Origin: Embleya hyalina
Lineage (GTDB): Bacteria; Actinomycetota; Actinomycetes; Streptomycetales; Streptomycetaceae
DNA: 64,000 nt
Direction of reading: 5' to 3'
Assembly (NCBI RefSeq): GCF_003967355.1
Contig: NZ_BIFH01000015.1
Coordinates: forward strand, 252,888 to 316,887
This document shows, piece by piece, positions 39,401 to 50,075 of this stretch. Every line of letters begins with the position of its first letter. The first letter of the stretch is position 1. The notes beneath the pieces were generated by a model. That model did not search any database. It saw only the letters and a list, made by a program, of their open reading frames with translations, and was not told the origin of the DNA. Both the position numbers and the translations under genes were made by a program.

Positions 39401-41465
39401 CCCGGACCCGACCGCCGACGACCAGCGGCGCGAACATCTGCCACACCGACACGTCGAAGGTGAGGGGCGCGTTCTGCACGACGGTCTCACCGGCGCCGAG
39501 GTCGAGGTCGGCGACCTTGGCCCACAGGTGGTTGAGCATGCCCGACCGCTGCACCATGGCGCCCTTGGGGCGACCGGTGGAGCCCGACGTGAACATCACG
39601 TACGCCAGATCCGACCCGACGCCGACGCACGCCGGCAGATCGCGGGGAGTCGGCGCGTCCTCCGGGCCCACGACCGTGATCGGGGCGGTGGTCACCGAGC
39701 CGGCGAGCTCGGCGCCCGACGCCTCGTATCCGGCGCCCACGAGCAGATGGCCGGCGCCGCTGTCCCGCAGCAGCGCGCCGTTGCGGGCGGCGGGCGCCGC
39801 CGGGTCGAGCGGCAGATACGCGCCACCCGCCCCCAACACACCCAGCACACCCACCACGAACGGCACCCCGGGATCGGCGAACATCGCCACCACCGAACCC
39901 GCCGACACCCCGGTCTCCGCCAGCCGGACGGAGACGCCCGCGACGCGCGTAACCAACTCGCGATAAGTGACGCTCTCCGCGCCGTCGGACACGGCCACGG
40001 CATCGGGCGTTTCCGCCGCCACGGCACGTATTCGTTCGACGAGGCCTTCGTCCGCCTCCCCTTCGCCGGCGGGGTCCCACTCGCCGAGCAGGCCGAGCAG
40101 CTCACCGGACGCGCCCAGGCCGACCCGGCCGAGCGGCTGGTCGGCGGGCATGGCGGCGAGGGCGGCCAGGAAGGTCTCGAAACGGGCGAGATGGGTGGCG
40201 AGTTCCGTGGAGCCGTACAGCTCGGGGTTGCCGTCGAGGTGGATCTCCATCGTGCCGTCGGCCGTGTTGAGGACCGTCATGATGAGGTCCTTGACGATGC
40301 CGGTGGACAGATTGACCACCAGGCCGCTGCAGTCGTCGGAGAAGGCGAGCTCCGGGTCCTGGTTGAGAACGTTGATGAACGGCCCGAAAGCGCGCTGGTC
40401 GTCGGTGCGCAGGCCGATGTCGCGGCGGATGCGGTCGCCGCGGTAGCGCTGGTGTTTGAGGGCGCTCGCCACCTCCACCCAGGCCCGGCGCAGCAGCTGG
40501 GTACGGGTCATCTCCGGGCTCACCCGCACGGCGAGCGGCAGGTAGTTGGCGAGCATGCCGGGAATCCGGCGGCTGATGGCGCCGACGCGACCGGTCACCG
40601 GCAGGGTGAGCAGCGGCCCGGCGACACCGGTGACCCGCTGGGTGTAGGCGGCCATCGCGGCGACCATCAGGACCGGCATGGTGACCTTGCCGTCCTGGGC
40701 CAGGGCACGCAGCGCGTCGGTGGCCTCGCGGGAGAGGCGCGAGGTGTGGCGCAGCGCACCGCGTCCGGGGGCGGGCTCCTCCTCGGAGAGGGAGACGAGC
40801 TCGGGCGCCGGCCCGTGCGCGCCGGAGGTGAGGCGCTGCGTCCAGTAGGTACGGTCCCGCTCGACCAGCGCCGAATCGCGGTATTCGCGCTCGGCGTCCA
40901 GGAGGCGGTGGAACGCCGGGATGGCGCCGGGGTCCTCCGTCGAATCGGCTGTGCCGGCGGCGAGCCGGGTGTAGAGCTCGGCGAGCCTCGGGTAGAGGAG
41001 CACGCGGCTGTAGCCGTCGATGAGGATGTGGTGCATGCACAGGTAGAGCAGGTGGTGCTCGGGTCCCAGCTTGATCAGCGCGCCCCGGTACAGCGGGAAG
41101 TCGGTGACCTTCAGGGGCTCGGCGTGGTCGGCGCGCATCCACCGCTCGGCGGCGGCCAGCGGCTCGGTCCTGCCGCTGAAGTCGAAGATCTTGAGCGGGA
41201 GTTGCGCGAGTGGACGAATGATCTGCCCTGGCACGCCGTCCTCTTCGAGGAATTGCGCGCGCACTCCCTCGGCCTCGTCGGCGAGGCGGTGCATCGCCTG
41301 TACGAGCAACTCGACGTCGAGTGGCCCGCGCAGTTCGATGTAGTCCGCCATGTTGTAGGCCAGCGGGCCGGTGGCGAACCGCTCGTCGAACCAGATCTCG
41401 GCCTGCGCCGCGGTGAGCGGAAGGACAGTGCCCCGGTTTTTTGCCATCGCTTTGCTCTCCGTCAT
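33459..41465 (-). CDS. NRPS-A: C(starter)-A-T-E-C-A-T
   Basis: 2668 residues. C1 12-440 (HHILIDG 145-151) with a [11 protein letters not shown] opening like EntF-type first C domains, so it likely takes the polyenoyl chain from the PKS ACP. A1 475-985, T1 990-1055 (GGDSI), E 1075-1540 (HHLVIDG 1218-1224, NYMGRFD about 1455), C2 1575-2040 (HHILVDG 1725-1731), A2 2075-2570, T2 2575-2640. Both A domains give the same code, D-V-W-E-M-T-A-D-D, with [12 protein letters not shown] cannot assign it firmly, and Dap is a candidate only because Dap genes are in the cluster. The tail [18 protein letters not shown] resembles a docking motif. ATG 41447 is an alternative start. Confidence 0.93.
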   Translation of the reverse strand: MTESKAMAKNRGTVLPLTAAQAEIWFDERFATGPLAYNMADYIELRGPLDVELLVQAMHRLADEAEGVRAQFLEEDGVPGQIIRPLAQLPLKIFDFSGRTEPLAAAERWMRADHAEPLKVTDFPLYRGALIKLGPEHHLLYLCMHHILIDGYSRVLLYPRLAELYTRLAAGTADSTEDPGAIPAFHRLLDAEREYRDSALVERDRTYWTQRLTSGAHGPAPELVSLSEEEPAPGRGALRHTSRLSREATDALRALAQDGKVTMPVLMVAAMAAYTQRVTGVAGPLLTLPVTGRVGAISRRIPGMLANYLPLAVRVSPEMTRTQLLRRAWVEVASALKHQRYRGDRIRRDIGLRTDDQRAFGPFINVLNQDPELAFSDDCSGLVVNLSTGIVKDLIMTVLNTADGTMEIHLDGNPELYGSTELATHLARFETFLAALAAMPADQPLGRVGLGASGELLGLLGEWDPAGEGEADEGLVERIRAVAAETPDAVAVSDGAESVTYRELVTRVAGVSVRLAETGVSAGSVVAMFADPGVPFVVGVLGVLGAGGAYLPLDPAAPAARNGALLRDSGAGHLLVGAGYEASGAELAGSVTTAPITVVGPEDAPTPRDLPACVGVGSDLAYVMFTSGSTGRPKGAMVQRSGMLNHLWAKVADLDLGAGETVVQNAPLTFDVSVWQMFAPLVVGGRVRVCGTDMAADPTALFALVRDERVAVLEVVPSLLRAALDAWDIEGAVPELPDLRWLMTTGEALPVDLCRRWHARHPHIPLMNAYGPTECSDDVTHAVVTATDTLDLRVPIGTAVRNTRLYVLGDELRPVPAGVPGELYVGGAGVGRGYLHDPARTAATFVVDPFAGAGARMYRTGDRVVQRADGQLEFIERRDHQIKIRGRRVETGEIEAAIRSLDTVADAAVAVLPDASGNPRLVGYLTGPGVDAGRIRAELAQLLPAYMIPASWVVLDAMPLTSNGKLDRKALPSPTTADRDTARGPRNENERLLCTIFGDVLGLTHVGIDDDFFTLGGDSIRSIQLVSRARKAGLALTTRDIFTHKTAAALAQAAGRVDTEAASTAGADAGESGSGPYELTPIMAQLHDDTGSLTGPVVKYSQHVVVRVPADLDTDRLDAALHALVDHHDALRTRATEPAPGLWRTEILEPGALSGERLVIAVQGLDGGADAEDVLGYTERQAAAARARLDPAGAVMVQAVLIDAGPDADTAWLVLCAHHLVIDGVSWRILLPDLAAAYEALDAGRAPALDPVGTSYRGWSKRLAEQARTQVRGPELALWQGILAGPDPLVGTHRLDPATDVYGTRRTLRLELGPEVTGPLLTDVPAAFHAEVNDVLLTGLALAVADWRRRHGHAQYAQTLIELEGHGREQLGDDLDLSRTVGWFTSAFPVRLDAGALDWDEVWVGGPALSTVLKRIKEQLRALPDRGVGYGLLRYLNPHAARTLVGRNRPQIGFNYMGRFDAGESRLWEPIGGNGVVGTGAHPGMPLPHLLDVTPATEDRHDGPHLIANWAWAGRTVSEEDAQDIAQTWFRALELLARHAGAPGAGGLTPSDLPLVEPAQDEIEEYEAEFARTGTVLADVLPLTPLQQGMLFHADYDTAGGTEAEDDADAVDVYTLQIVADIEGYLDPAVLRAAGQALLDRHPNLRASFRARAAGEPVQLIPRHAELPWQEIDLTDLPESARAAALDRIADAERARRFDLAAPPLLRFTLVTHGEDRHRFIWTSHHILVDGWSMPLLVRELFTLCATGADVALSTDPAPYRSYLAWLTAQDREAAKAAWHAVLADVAEPTLLVPGDRDHAPMLPDSVRAEVPRELTAALSEWARDQGLTLNIVVQGCWALLLGRLTGRQDVVFGAVTSGRPAEVPDVESMIGMFLTTVPVRARLHPGATLAELLHALQDQQTALLPHEHLGLAEIHKAAGLAGEVFDTVVLFENFPLDENGLDTGADGPRVVRAEARDARHHPLSMVVFPGDALSLRLDYAPDRFTPDDVERIAVIFQHLLRTVAERPELLLARVDVTAPATAAGSGTPGELGGLLGEWDPSITEESLGVVERVRAVAARIPDEIAVSDGTTSLTYGELVAAAGGLSVRLAKVGVSAGSVVAMFADPGVPFVVGVLGVLGAGGAYLPLDPDAPAARNTSLLGDSGAGHLLVGAGYEASGAELAGSVTTVPVAVVDLEIAPIPGDLPACVGVGSDLAYVMFTSGSTGRPKGAMVQRSGMLNHLWAKVADLDLAAGETVVQNAPLTFDVSVWQMFAPLVVGGRVRVCGTDMAADPAALFAVAREERVAVLEVVPSLLRAALDAWDVEGAAPELPDLRWLMTTGEALPVDLCRRWHARHPKVPLMNAYGPTECSDDVTHAVVTASDILGSRVPIGTAVRNTRLYVLGDELRPVPAGVPGELYVGGAGVGRGYLHDSARTAATFVVDPFAGAGARMYRTGDRVVQRADGQLEFIERRDHQIKIRGRRVETGEIEAAIRSLDTVTDAAVAVLPDASGNPRLVGYLTGPGVDAARVRGELAQLLPAYMIPASWVVLDAMPLTSNGKLDRKALPSPGTADRDTARGPRNENERLLCGILGDVLGLADVGIDDDFFTLGGDSIRSIQLVSRARKAGLALTTRDIFTHKTAAALAQIAAEQEQDGPERAAVEPEGSLISLSDEELADLEFELNEELS
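33580..40060 (-). repeat. Duplicated A-T didomain inside NRPS-A (about 1.7 kb, two copies)
   Basis: The A-T units at about 33590-35330 and 38310-40050 are nearly identical at DNA level over long stretches (for example 33607-33720 and 38337-38450). They share the C-A linker [11 protein letters not shown] and diverge only after KTAAALAQ. The offset is about 4.73 kb. Proteins differ mostly at the first ~60 residues of the A domain. Confidence 0.9.
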
Positions 41466-41520
41466 CCTCAGCCTCAGCCCCGAATCGACTCTCGATCCTT
41501 CGATACCGCTCGGTCCGCGG

Positions 41521-42558
41521 TCAGCCGGAAATCGTTTCGAGTCCGGCGGTGAATCCGGACCCGATGTCCGCGTATTCGACGCCTGCCATGAGACCGTCCG
41601 GGCCGATCGAATCGCGCACCCAATCGTCGCGGTAGACGGTCTCCATATAGCGCTCGCCCAGGTCCGGCGAAATGGTCACGGCGGTCACCTGGTCGGGGCC
41701 GCCGGCGGTGCCGTCGCCGTAATGCTCGTCGAGCCAGTGGAGCGCTCCGCTCACGGCGGTTCCGGTCGAGCCGCCGAAGAGGAACCCGTGGCGCATCAAC
41801 TCGCGGCAGGTGCGGACGGTATCCGCCTCCTCGACATGGATCGCGGCATCCACCAGGGACTCGTCGAGCAGCGGCGGGCGCACGCTGGTGCCCAGGCCCG
41901 GGATGTGCCGGGTGGCCGCGGGACGCCCGAAGGTGACGGAGCCGACGCTGTCGACGGCGACCACACGCACCGACGGGCGCCGCTCCCGGAAGTAGCGCGC
42001 GCAGCCCATCAGGGTGCCGGTGGTGCCGGCGCCGATGAACAGCACGTTCAGATCGGGGAACTGGCGGGCGATGGCCGGCGCGGTGGTCCGGTAGTGGGCC
42101 ATCCAGTTGCCCGGGCTCAGGTACTGGTTGAGCCAGACCTTCTTGTCGTCGGCGGCGAGCAGCGCCTCGACGTACCGGATCCGCGCGCCGAGGAAGCCCT
42201 CGGTCTCGTGCGGCTCGGTGACGACGTGGACCTCGGCGCCGAAGGACTCCATGGTGCGCCGAGTCACCTCGTTGCACCGGGAGTCGGTCACGCACAGGAA
42301 CCTGAAGCCCCTGTTCGCGGCGAGCACGCTCAGGGCGACACCCATGTTCCCGGACGAGGACTCCACCAGGGTCGAGCCGGGGCCGAGCACACCCGCGGCC
42401 TCCGCCTGCGCGACCATCTCACGGGCCGCTTTCAGCTTGATGGATCCGGCGAAGTTGAATCCTTCGACCTTCAGAAAGAGACGACGCCCGAAGAGCGGCT
42501 GTAAATTCACGAAGAGGTCGCTGACCTCGAATTCATGCGACGCGGAAATAACCGGCAC
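41521..42558 (-). CDS. sbnA: SbnA-like synthase, first step of L-2,3-diaminopropionate biosynthesis
   Basis: About 345 residues of the PLP-dependent cysteine-synthase fold. SbnA joins O-phosphoserine and glutamate to N-(1-amino-1-carboxy-2-ethyl)-glutamate, the substrate of SbnB. Signs: GFNFAGSIKLKAA with PLP-binding Lys41, ESSSGNMGVALS, GAGTTGTLMGCARYFRE (phosphate loop) and FGGSTGTAVSGAL. Start GTG 42558 has CAGGAG 6 bases upstream; a TTG at 42585 would overlap the promoter. Codon 19 is TTA (42502-42504), so translation should depend on the rare Leu tRNA. It lies 55 bases upstream of NRPS-A and shares its transcript. Confidence 0.93.
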   Translation of the reverse strand: MPVISASHEFEVSDLFVNLQPLFGRRLFLKVEGFNFAGSIKLKAAREMVAQAEAAGVLGPGSTLVESSSGNMGVALSVLAANRGFRFLCVTDSRCNEVTRRTMESFGAEVHVVTEPHETEGFLGARIRYVEALLAADDKKVWLNQYLSPGNWMAHYRTTAPAIARQFPDLNVLFIGAGTTGTLMGCARYFRERRPSVRVVAVDSVGSVTFGRPAATRHIPGLGTSVRPPLLDESLVDAAIHVEEADTVRTCRELMRHGFLFGGSTGTAVSGALHWLDEHYGDGTAGGPDQVTAVTISPDLGERYMETVYRDDWVRDSIGPDGLMAGVEYADIGSGFTAGLETISG

Positions 42559-42615
42559 TGGCGACTCCTGGCCCTCGGCAACCAATTAGCCTGGACGGCC
42601 AGCCTCTCGCCGCGC

Positions 42616-42644
42616 GCTGACGAGGGGCTGACGGACTGCTGACG
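42616..42644 (-). promoter_or_regulatory. SARP-type operator upstream of sbnA/NRPS-A (three perfect repeats)
   Basis: Three identical GCTGACG heptamers on the plus strand (42616, 42627, 42638), i.e. CGTCAGC reading toward sbnA, with four-base spacers. The nearest AT-rich -10 candidate (TAATTG, 42588-42583) is 27 bases away, further than in the other arrays, so the promoter geometry is less ideal. Confidence 0.8.
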
Positions 42645-42683
42645 AGGGCGGCATCACGCGCGGCACGCCCACCTCGCAAGATG

Positions 42684-42723
42684 CGTCAGTGGCCCGTCAG
42701 TTATCGGTCACTTGAGTGTCAGT
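42684..42723 (+). promoter_or_regulatory. SARP-type operator and promoter of NRPS-C (four repeats)
   Basis: CGTCAGT (42684), CGTCAGT (42695), GGTCACT (42706) and TGTCAGT (42717) with exact 11-base period. Ten bases later lies TATGTT (42734-42739) as -10. This position makes in-frame starts at 42681 and 42735 unlikely and supports TTG 42780 as the NRPS-C start. Confidence 0.85.
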
Positions 42724-42779
42724 GCGATCCGCCTATGTTTGTCATTCCGCCTGTCCAGCTCTTCCGCGAGGAGTCCGGT

Positions 42780-45700
42780 TTGAATCGGCCGTCCGCGATC
42801 AGCGAAGTCCTCTCGCTCTCGCCGCTGCAACAGGGACTGCTCTTTCTTTCGGAGTACGACCGCGAGGGAACGGATGTCTACACCATCCAGCTGGTGCTCG
42901 ATTTCCGGGAGATGACCGACGCCGACGCCACGGCGCTGCGCGCCGCGGCGGGCGCGCTGCTGGAGCGGCACTCGAATCTGAGGGCATGCTTCCGGCACCG
43001 CAAGAACGGCGAGGCGATCCAGATGATCCCCAAGTCGGTGGCGCTGCCGTGGCACGAGGTGGAGGTGGTCGGCACCGGGAGCGGACCGGCCGCGTCGGTG
43101 GAGGCCGAGTTCGACCGGGTGGCCGAGGAGGACCGGCTGCGCCGCTTCGACCTGGCCCGGCCGCCGCTGCACCGGTTCACCCTGATCCGGGCGGGCGGCG
43201 GGCGTTGCCGCCTGGTGTGGACGGTGCACCACATCCTGGTGGACGGCTGGTCGATGGTCTCGCTGATCGGTGAACTGAACGCGCTGGTCGAGGAGTCGAA
43301 GTCGGGATCGGCCCACCCGGCGCCGGCGGGGGCCGCCTCGGCCTCGTACCACGCCTACCTGGCCTGGCTCGGCGCGCAGGACAAGCCCGCCGCGCGACGG
43401 GCCTGGACGCAGGCGCTGGCCGGTGTCACCGAGCCGACGCGGCTCGTCCCGGTGGCTCACACCGGCGCCGAGGACCGGGGCGCGCTGCCCGAGTCGGTTC
43501 CGCTCGACCTCTCCCCCGAGGTCTCCGCCGACCTCGTCCGGTTCGCCCGCTCGCGCGGCCTGACCGTCAACGCGGTGGTACAGGGCTGCTGGGCGCTGCT
43601 CCTGTCCAGGTCGACCGGCCAGGACACGGTGCTGTTCGGCGCCGTGACGTCGGGCAGACCGGCCCAGATCCCCGATGTCGAGCACATGGTGGGCCTGTTC
43701 GCCAACACGCTGCCGGTCCGCGTGGACGTCGACCCGTCCCGCACCCCGGCCGAGCTCTTCGCCGCGGTGCAGCGGGCCCAGGCCGACCTGCTGCCCCACG
43801 AGCACCTGCCTTTGGCGGAGGTGCAACAGCTCACCTCCGTGCGCGGTGAACTCTTCGACACGGCGCTGATGTTCCAGAACTATCCGATGGGGCCGATGCC
43901 GCACGCCACGACCGCGAACTCCCTGGTGACCGGCGTCGACATCCGCTCCGCCACGCACTACCCGATCACCCTCACGGTGTTTCCCGGCACCCCGCTCGGC
44001 CTCGCGGTCAACCATCGCCCCGGGGTGGTCACGCGCGCCGAGGCCCAGCGTGTGGGGCGGCGCTTCGCGCGGCTCCTGGAGTCCGCCGTCGCCCGGCCCG
44101 ACGTGCCGTGCGGCCGACTCGACATCCTGGACCGGGCGGAGCGGGCGCGCATCGTCGACGGGCGCAACGACACCGGGGTACCCCTTCCCGGCCACTGGCT
44201 GGCGCCGCTTTTCGACGCCCGGGCCGAACACACCCCGCACGCGCCCGCCGTCCGCTGCGGCGACGAGCGGCTCGACTATCACGAACTACTGACCAGGGCC
44301 GACGAGTTGGCCCATGCGCTGCGCGCGGCGGGCGCGGGCCCGGAGCGCACGGTGGCCATCGCGCTCGACCGGTCCTGCGCCCTCGTCGTGGCCGCACTGG
44401 CCGTGCTCAAGTCCGGCGCGGCCTACCTGCCGCTCGACCCCGACTACCCCGCCGACCGGCTGCGCTACATGCTGGCGGACGCCGCCCCCGTGGTGACGCT
44501 CACCGACCGACGGGTGCGCGAACTCCTCGTGGGCGATGGCGAGACGGGCACGGGACAGTGGTGGGTCCTCGACGAGCCGGGGTCCGTGCCCATCGCGCCC
44601 GTCCCTCGGGAGGACTCCCTTCCGGCTCCGCACGCCGACCATCCGGCGTACGTGATCTACACCTCGGGCTCGACCGGCCGCCCCAAGGGCGTCGTCGTGC
44701 CGCACGGCGCGCTGACCAACCTGGTCCACGACATGGTCGGGCGCTTCCGAGTGACCGCCGAGGACCGGTTCCTGGCGGTCACCACCTTCGGCTTCGACAT
44801 CGCCAATCTGGAGCTGTTCGTCCCGCTCGTGGCCGGCGCCGAACTGCTCGTCGCGGCCCGCGAGACCGTGCGCGACCCGGCCGCCCTGGCCGCCGCCGTC
44901 ACCGACCTCGGCGCCACCCTGATGCAGGCCACCCCCAGCCTGTGGGAGTCCCTCGCCGCCGACCACGCCCCCCGGCTGGCGGGTCTGCGGGCCCTGGTGG
45001 GCGGCGAGGCGCTGCCCGAACCACTCGCGCGCACGCTCACCGCGCACTGCGCGTCCGTGACCAATGTGTACGGCCCGACGGAGACGACGATCTGGTCGAC
45101 GGCCGCGTCCCTCACGGCGGACACCCCGGCCGATCCCGGCCCGCCGCCCATCGGCGGCCCCCTCGCCAACACGCGCGTGTACGTCCTCGACGGCGCCCTG
45201 CGCCCGGTGCCCGACGGCACCTTCGGCGAGTTGTACATCGCCGGATCCGGGCTCGCCCGCGGCTACCTCGACCGGCCGGGCCTGACCGCGGAGCGGTTCG
45301 TCGCCGACCCGTTCGCGCCGCACGGCGCGCGCATGTACCGCACCGGGGACGTGGTCCGCTGGGACGGCGCCGGCGGCGCCCTGGAGTACTCGGGGCGCAG
45401 CGACCACCAGGTCAAGATCCGCGGCCACCGCGTCGAACTCGGCGAGATCGAGTCCGTGCTCGCCGCGCAACCCGGGGTCCGGCAGGCCGCCGTCACGGCC
45501 GCCGCCGACCGGGCGGGGCACACCCGCCTGGTCGCCTATGTCGTACCGGCGGGGACCGACACCGACCAGCTGCGGGAGCGGGTCGCCTCGGTGCTGCCCA
45601 CGCACATGGTCCCCGCCGTGTACGTTCCCCTGGACGCGCTGCCGCTGACCCCGAACGGCAAGACCGACCGCAAGGCCCTGCCCGCGCCGCCCGACGAGCG

Positions 45701-48700
45701 GGCGGGCACGGGACGGGCGCCCGTGGGGGAGCACGAGGAACTGCTGTGCGCGGTCTTCGCGGCGGCGCTCGGACTCGAACGCGTCGGCGCCGACGACGAC
45801 TTCTTCGCCCTGGGCGGCCATTCGCTGTCCGCGACCACGGTCGCCAACCGGCTGCGCGCGGCCCTGGGCGTGGACGTCCCGGTGCGGTCCCTGTTCGACG
45901 CCCGCACGGCCGAGGCCCTGGCCCGCACGTTGTCCCCGGCCCTCGCCGGCGCCGACGCCGGGCCGGCCGCCGGCGACGCGCGCTCCGCGACGGTGTCCCG
46001 TACCCGTCGCCCCGTGCTGCGCGTCGTCCCGGGCCGCCCGTCCTCGGTGCTCCTGTCGTACGCCCAGGAGCGCCTGTGGTTTCTGGACAAGATGGACGGC
46101 CCTTCGGGCACGTACAACATCCCGCTGGCCGTGCGCCTCACCGGCCCGCTCGACGTCGGGGCGATGACCGCCGCCGTACGTGACGTGGTGGCCCGACACG
46201 AGAGCCTGCGCACCGTGTTCGCGGAGGCCGACGGGCTGCCCTCGCAGCTGATCCTGTCCGCCGACGAGGCGGATCGGGCGGGCGCGCGACTGGTCCACGT
46301 CGGCCTGCCGGGCTCGGAACCGGCCGGCCCGACCGCGGCCGGCGAGGCCGCGCTCGCCGCCGCGCTCGCCGCCGAGGCCGCCCACCCCTTCGAGCTGTCC
46401 GCCCAGGTTCCCCTGCGGGTCCGGCTGTTCACGATCGGGCCCGACTGCCACGTGCTCGCACTGACCGTGCATCACATCGCGGCCGACGGTTGGTCGCTCG
46501 GCCCGCTCACGCGCGATCTCGCCGACGCCTACGCGGCGCGGCTCGCGGGCGGCGCCCCGCGGTGGGAGCCGCTGCCCGCGCAGTACGCCGACTACGCCTT
46601 GTGGCAACGCGAACTGCTCGGCGCCAAGACCGACGCGGACAGCCTGGTCGCCGCCGAACTGGCCCACTGGCGCCGGACGTTGGCGGGCATCCCGGAGGAA
46701 CTGGACCTGCCCACCGACTTCCCGCGACCGGCGCGGGCCGGTCACCGCGGCTCGGAGGTCGCGTGCACGGTGCCCGCCGAGGTGCACGCGCGTCTCGCGG
46801 AACTGGCGCACCGCGGCGGCGCCAGCCTCTTCATGGCGGTCCAGGCCGGACTCGCCGCGCTGCTCACCCGACTGGGCGCGGGCACCGACATCCCCCTGGG
46901 CAGTGCGGTCGCGGGACGCAGCGACGACGCCGTCCGCGATCTCGTCGGCTTCTTCGTCAACACACTCGTGCTGCGCACCGACACCGGAGGCGATCCCACC
47001 TTCGCCGCTCTGCTCGCGCGGGTACGGGAGACCGATCTGACCGCCTACGCGCACGCCGAGTTGCCCTTCGAGCATCTCGTCGAGGAACTCAACCCGGTGC
47101 GCTCGATGGCCCGCCAACCGCTCTTCCAGGTGATGCTGGCGTTCGACAACGCGGACCCGCTGCCCGGAATGTCGGGGATTTCGGCCGCGGTCGAGCCGGT
47201 CGGCACGGTGACGGCGAAATTCGACCTCTCCTTCCACGTGACGGAGCAAACGACCGCGGACGGCGCGCCGGGCGGCCTCGACCTCCGCCTGCACTACCGC
47301 GAGGACCTGTTCACCGAGGCGACGGCGGATCGCCTCGCGCGGGCCCTCGCCACCCTCCTCGGCTCCGCCGCACGCAGCCCCCGCTCCCGGATCGGCGCCC
47401 TGGACCTGCTCACCGCCGAAGAGCGCCGCACGCTCTTGTCGGACCGGAGCGGACGCCTCGTCCCGCGGCCCCCGGTCACGCTCCCGGCCCTCTTCGAGGC
47501 GTACGCGGCCCAGGCCCCGGACCACCCGGCACTGGTCACCCCCGACGGCGTACCCGCCGGTTCCGGCTCCGTCCGTCTCACCTACGCGGAACTCGACACC
47601 CGGGCGAACCGTCTCGCCCACCTCCTGCTGGCGCGCGGGGTCGGCCCCGGGGACGTGGTCGCGCTGGCCCTGCCCCGGTCCGCGCACATGGTCGTCGCGC
47701 TGCTCGCCGTCCTCAAGACCGGCGCGGCCTATCTGCCCGTCGACCCCGAATATCCCGCCGAGCGCATCGTGTACATGCTCCGGGACGCGGCGCCGGCCGG
47801 GGTGTTGACCGTCGCGGCGGTCGCCGACCGGCTCCCCGAACCACCCGGGGGCACCGTCCCGCTCGTCCTGGATGCCCCCGCCGTCCTGGCCGAGTTGCGC
47901 GACCGGCCCGGCACCGACCCCACCGACGCCGACCGCACCCGGGCGCTGACCCCGCAGGACACCGCGTACGTCATCTACACCTCGGGCTCGACCGGTCGCC
48001 CCAAGGGTGTCGCCGTACCGCACTCGGGAGCGGCCAACCTGGCCGCCAACCTGCGTACGGACCTGGGCGCGGGGCCCGACACACGGGTGCTGCAGTTCGC
48101 CTCGTTCAGCTTCGACGCCACCGTGTGGGAACTGTGCGCCTCGCTGTTCTCCGGCGGCACCCTCGTCTTCGCCACCGACGACAGCCGGCTGTCCGGCGAA
48201 CTGCTGGCCGACCTGATCGCGGAGCACGGCGTCAACCACACGATCCTGCCGCCCACCGTCGTCGCCGGCATCCCCGACGCCGCGGTGTTGCCCGAGGGCA
48301 TGTGTCTGGCGGTCGGCGGCGAGGCCTGCCCGCCCGCCGTAAGCAATCGTTTCTGCCGGCACGTCGCCCTGCGCAACGCCTACGGCCCGACCGAGGCTTC
48401 GGTCTGCGCCACCTGGAGCGACCCGCTGACTCCGGAGGGCAGGCCGCCGATCGGACGGCCCCTGGACAACTTCCGGATGTACGTCCTCGACACCGGCCTG
48501 TCTTTGTCGCCCATCGGAGTCACCGGCGAGCTCTACATCGCCGGGGCCGGCCTGGCCCACGGCTACCTGGGCCGCCCCGTCACCACCGCCGAGCGTTTCG
48601 TCGCGGACCCGTTCGGGCCGGCCGGCACCCGCATGTACCGCACCGGCGACCTCGTGCGGTGGCGACCCGACGGCACCCTGGACTACGTCGGCCGCTCCGA

Positions 48701-50009
48701 CCACCAGGTCAAGCTGCGTGGTTTCCGTATCGAGTTGGGGGAGATCGAGGCCACCCTCGTCCGCCACCCGGTGATCACCCAGGCCGTCGTCGCCGTCGTC
48801 CCCACGCCCACCGGGGAACCCCAACTGATCGGGTACGTCGTGCCCGTGCCCGGCGTCGCCGCCGTCGACGTGCCGGTGCTGCGCGCGCACGCCGCCGAGT
48901 CGCTGCCCGCGCACATGGTGCCCGTGTCCCTGGTCACGTTGCCCGCGCTGCCGTTGACGGCGAACGGCAAGCTCGACACCCGCGCCCTGGCGGCGGCCGG
49001 AACGGGCACCGCCGCCGCCCCGGTTCCGGTGCGTGCGCCGGGCACGGCCGCCGAGAAGGTGGTCGCCGGGGTCTTCGGCGAGATCCTCGGCCTCGAACAG
49101 GTCGGCGTCGACGGGGACTTCTTCGCCCTGGGCGGCGACAGCCTGCGCTCGGTGCAGGTCGTGAGCCGGGCCGCCAAGGCCGGGCTCACGCTCTCGCTGG
49201 CCGATGTCTTCACCCACAAGACGGTGGCGGCCCTCGCCGCGGCGGCCCGGCCCACCACCGTGCGGGCGCCCGCCACACTCCCGTCCGCCATGACCGCGCC
49301 GGTCCTGCCCATCCGCCCGGCCGGCACCGCGGAGCCCCTCTTCTGCGTGCACGGCGGTGTCGGCTTCGGGCTGCCGTACGCGGAACTGGCCCCGCACATC
49401 GACGCGGCCCGGCCCGTGTACGCGCTGCAGTCCGACGGCATCGCGACGCACGGGGACGACCGCGAGCAACCTCGGGACGTACCGGCGCTCGCGGCCACGT
49501 ATCTGGCACGCGTCCGGCAGGTGCAGCCACAGGGTCCCTACCACCTCATGGGCTGGTCCTTCGGCGGCCTGGTCGCGCACGAGATGGCCGTGCAGCTCCA
49601 GGCGGCGGGTGAGCGTGTCGCCTTCCTGGCGGCGTTGGACATCTACCCCGTCGCTCCGCACGACCCGAACCCCTCCGACGAAGAGGTCCGCACCGCCTTC
49701 CTGGAACACCACGCCGCGGGGGCCGCGATCACCGAGGAGGAGCTACGCCGTCTGACCGCGATCATGCGCCGGCACATCGACATGGCAAGGGAGTTCACGC
49801 CGGGCCGCTTCACCGGACCGCTGACCCTGTTCGTCGCCGCCGGCGAGCACCGGGACACCCCGGTCGCCGAACTCGTGGATCGCTGGCGCCCACACCTGGA
49901 CGGACCACTCACGGTGCACGAAGTGCCTTGCGACCACGAGGAGATGCTTTCCCCCGAGGCCGCCCGTCGAATCGGCGCGTTCACCGACGCGGCCCTGAAC
50001 AGGGCCTGA
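42780..50009 (+). CDS. NRPS-C: C-A(Gly)-T-C-A-T-TE
   Basis: 2409 residues from TTG 42780, which has GAGGAG (42768-42773) 6 bases upstream. C1 1-435 (HHILVDG 150-156) opening [12 protein letters not shown]1 470-975 with code D-I-L-Q-L-G-V-I-W, a Gly code. T1 985-1052 (GGHSL, Ser1015). C2 1080-1500 with canonical HHIAADG. A2 1540-2045, code D-A-W-I-A-G-A-V-C, which I cannot assign; the D-A-W...V-C frame resembles hydrophobic/aromatic codes. T2 2065-2130 (GGDSL). TE 2150-2409 (GWSFGG, Ser2260). It is the only plus-strand NRPS, divergent from sbnA. A second TE-terminated synthetase in one cluster is unusual. Confidence 0.92.
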   Translation: MNRPSAISEVLSLSPLQQGLLFLSEYDREGTDVYTIQLVLDFREMTDADATALRAAAGALLERHSNLRACFRHRKNGEAIQMIPKSVALPWHEVEVVGTGSGPAASVEAEFDRVAEEDRLRRFDLARPPLHRFTLIRAGGGRCRLVWTVHHILVDGWSMVSLIGELNALVEESKSGSAHPAPAGAASASYHAYLAWLGAQDKPAARRAWTQALAGVTEPTRLVPVAHTGAEDRGALPESVPLDLSPEVSADLVRFARSRGLTVNAVVQGCWALLLSRSTGQDTVLFGAVTSGRPAQIPDVEHMVGLFANTLPVRVDVDPSRTPAELFAAVQRAQADLLPHEHLPLAEVQQLTSVRGELFDTALMFQNYPMGPMPHATTANSLVTGVDIRSATHYPITLTVFPGTPLGLAVNHRPGVVTRAEAQRVGRRFARLLESAVARPDVPCGRLDILDRAERARIVDGRNDTGVPLPGHWLAPLFDARAEHTPHAPAVRCGDERLDYHELLTRADELAHALRAAGAGPERTVAIALDRSCALVVAALAVLKSGAAYLPLDPDYPADRLRYMLADAAPVVTLTDRRVRELLVGDGETGTGQWWVLDEPGSVPIAPVPREDSLPAPHADHPAYVIYTSGSTGRPKGVVVPHGALTNLVHDMVGRFRVTAEDRFLAVTTFGFDIANLELFVPLVAGAELLVAARETVRDPAALAAAVTDLGATLMQATPSLWESLAADHAPRLAGLRALVGGEALPEPLARTLTAHCASVTNVYGPTETTIWSTAASLTADTPADPGPPPIGGPLANTRVYVLDGALRPVPDGTFGELYIAGSGLARGYLDRPGLTAERFVADPFAPHGARMYRTGDVVRWDGAGGALEYSGRSDHQVKIRGHRVELGEIESVLAAQPGVRQAAVTAAADRAGHTRLVAYVVPAGTDTDQLRERVASVLPTHMVPAVYVPLDALPLTPNGKTDRKALPAPPDERAGTGRAPVGEHEELLCAVFAAALGLERVGADDDFFALGGHSLSATTVANRLRAALGVDVPVRSLFDARTAEALARTLSPALAGADAGPAAGDARSATVSRTRRPVLRVVPGRPSSVLLSYAQERLWFLDKMDGPSGTYNIPLAVRLTGPLDVGAMTAAVRDVVARHESLRTVFAEADGLPSQLILSADEADRAGARLVHVGLPGSEPAGPTAAGEAALAAALAAEAAHPFELSAQVPLRVRLFTIGPDCHVLALTVHHIAADGWSLGPLTRDLADAYAARLAGGAPRWEPLPAQYADYALWQRELLGAKTDADSLVAAELAHWRRTLAGIPEELDLPTDFPRPARAGHRGSEVACTVPAEVHARLAELAHRGGASLFMAVQAGLAALLTRLGAGTDIPLGSAVAGRSDDAVRDLVGFFVNTLVLRTDTGGDPTFAALLARVRETDLTAYAHAELPFEHLVEELNPVRSMARQPLFQVMLAFDNADPLPGMSGISAAVEPVGTVTAKFDLSFHVTEQTTADGAPGGLDLRLHYREDLFTEATADRLARALATLLGSAARSPRSRIGALDLLTAEERRTLLSDRSGRLVPRPPVTLPALFEAYAAQAPDHPALVTPDGVPAGSGSVRLTYAELDTRANRLAHLLLARGVGPGDVVALALPRSAHMVVALLAVLKTGAAYLPVDPEYPAERIVYMLRDAAPAGVLTVAAVADRLPEPPGGTVPLVLDAPAVLAELRDRPGTDPTDADRTRALTPQDTAYVIYTSGSTGRPKGVAVPHSGAANLAANLRTDLGAGPDTRVLQFASFSFDATVWELCASLFSGGTLVFATDDSRLSGELLADLIAEHGVNHTILPPTVVAGIPDAAVLPEGMCLAVGGEACPPAVSNRFCRHVALRNAYGPTEASVCATWSDPLTPEGRPPIGRPLDNFRMYVLDTGLSLSPIGVTGELYIAGAGLAHGYLGRPVTTAERFVADPFGPAGTRMYRTGDLVRWRPDGTLDYVGRSDHQVKLRGFRIELGEIEATLVRHPVITQAVVAVVPTPTGEPQLIGYVVPVPGVAAVDVPVLRAHAAESLPAHMVPVSLVTLPALPLTANGKLDTRALAAAGTGTAAAPVPVRAPGTAAEKVVAGVFGEILGLEQVGVDGDFFALGGDSLRSVQVVSRAAKAGLTLSLADVFTHKTVAALAAAARPTTVRAPATLPSAMTAPVLPIRPAGTAEPLFCVHGGVGFGLPYAELAPHIDAARPVYALQSDGIATHGDDREQPRDVPALAATYLARVRQVQPQGPYHLMGWSFGGLVAHEMAVQLQAAGERVAFLAALDIYPVAPHDPNPSDEEVRTAFLEHHAAGAAITEEELRRLTAIMRRHIDMAREFTPGRFTGPLTLFVAAGEHRDTPVAELVDRWRPHLDGPLTVHEVPCDHEEMLSPEAARRIGAFTDAALNRA

Positions 50010-50075
50010 ACGCGCGAGTGGCAGCTCCGCGCGGAGCCGCCGATATTCATCAGTGGCGAGTCGCCGTCCCGGCGC

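Noticed and set aside
33459-41465. NRPS-A A domains as clearly Ser- or Asp-specific
   Set aside because: The nine readable code positions match no Ser, Asp, Asn or Thr code I can recall, so no assignment was made beyond Dap as a candidate.
42681-42780. NRPS-C start at 42681 or ATG 42735
   Set aside because: 42681 lies at the SARP repeats and 42735 inside the -10 box; neither has a ribosome site. TTG 42780 has GAGGAG six bases upstream.
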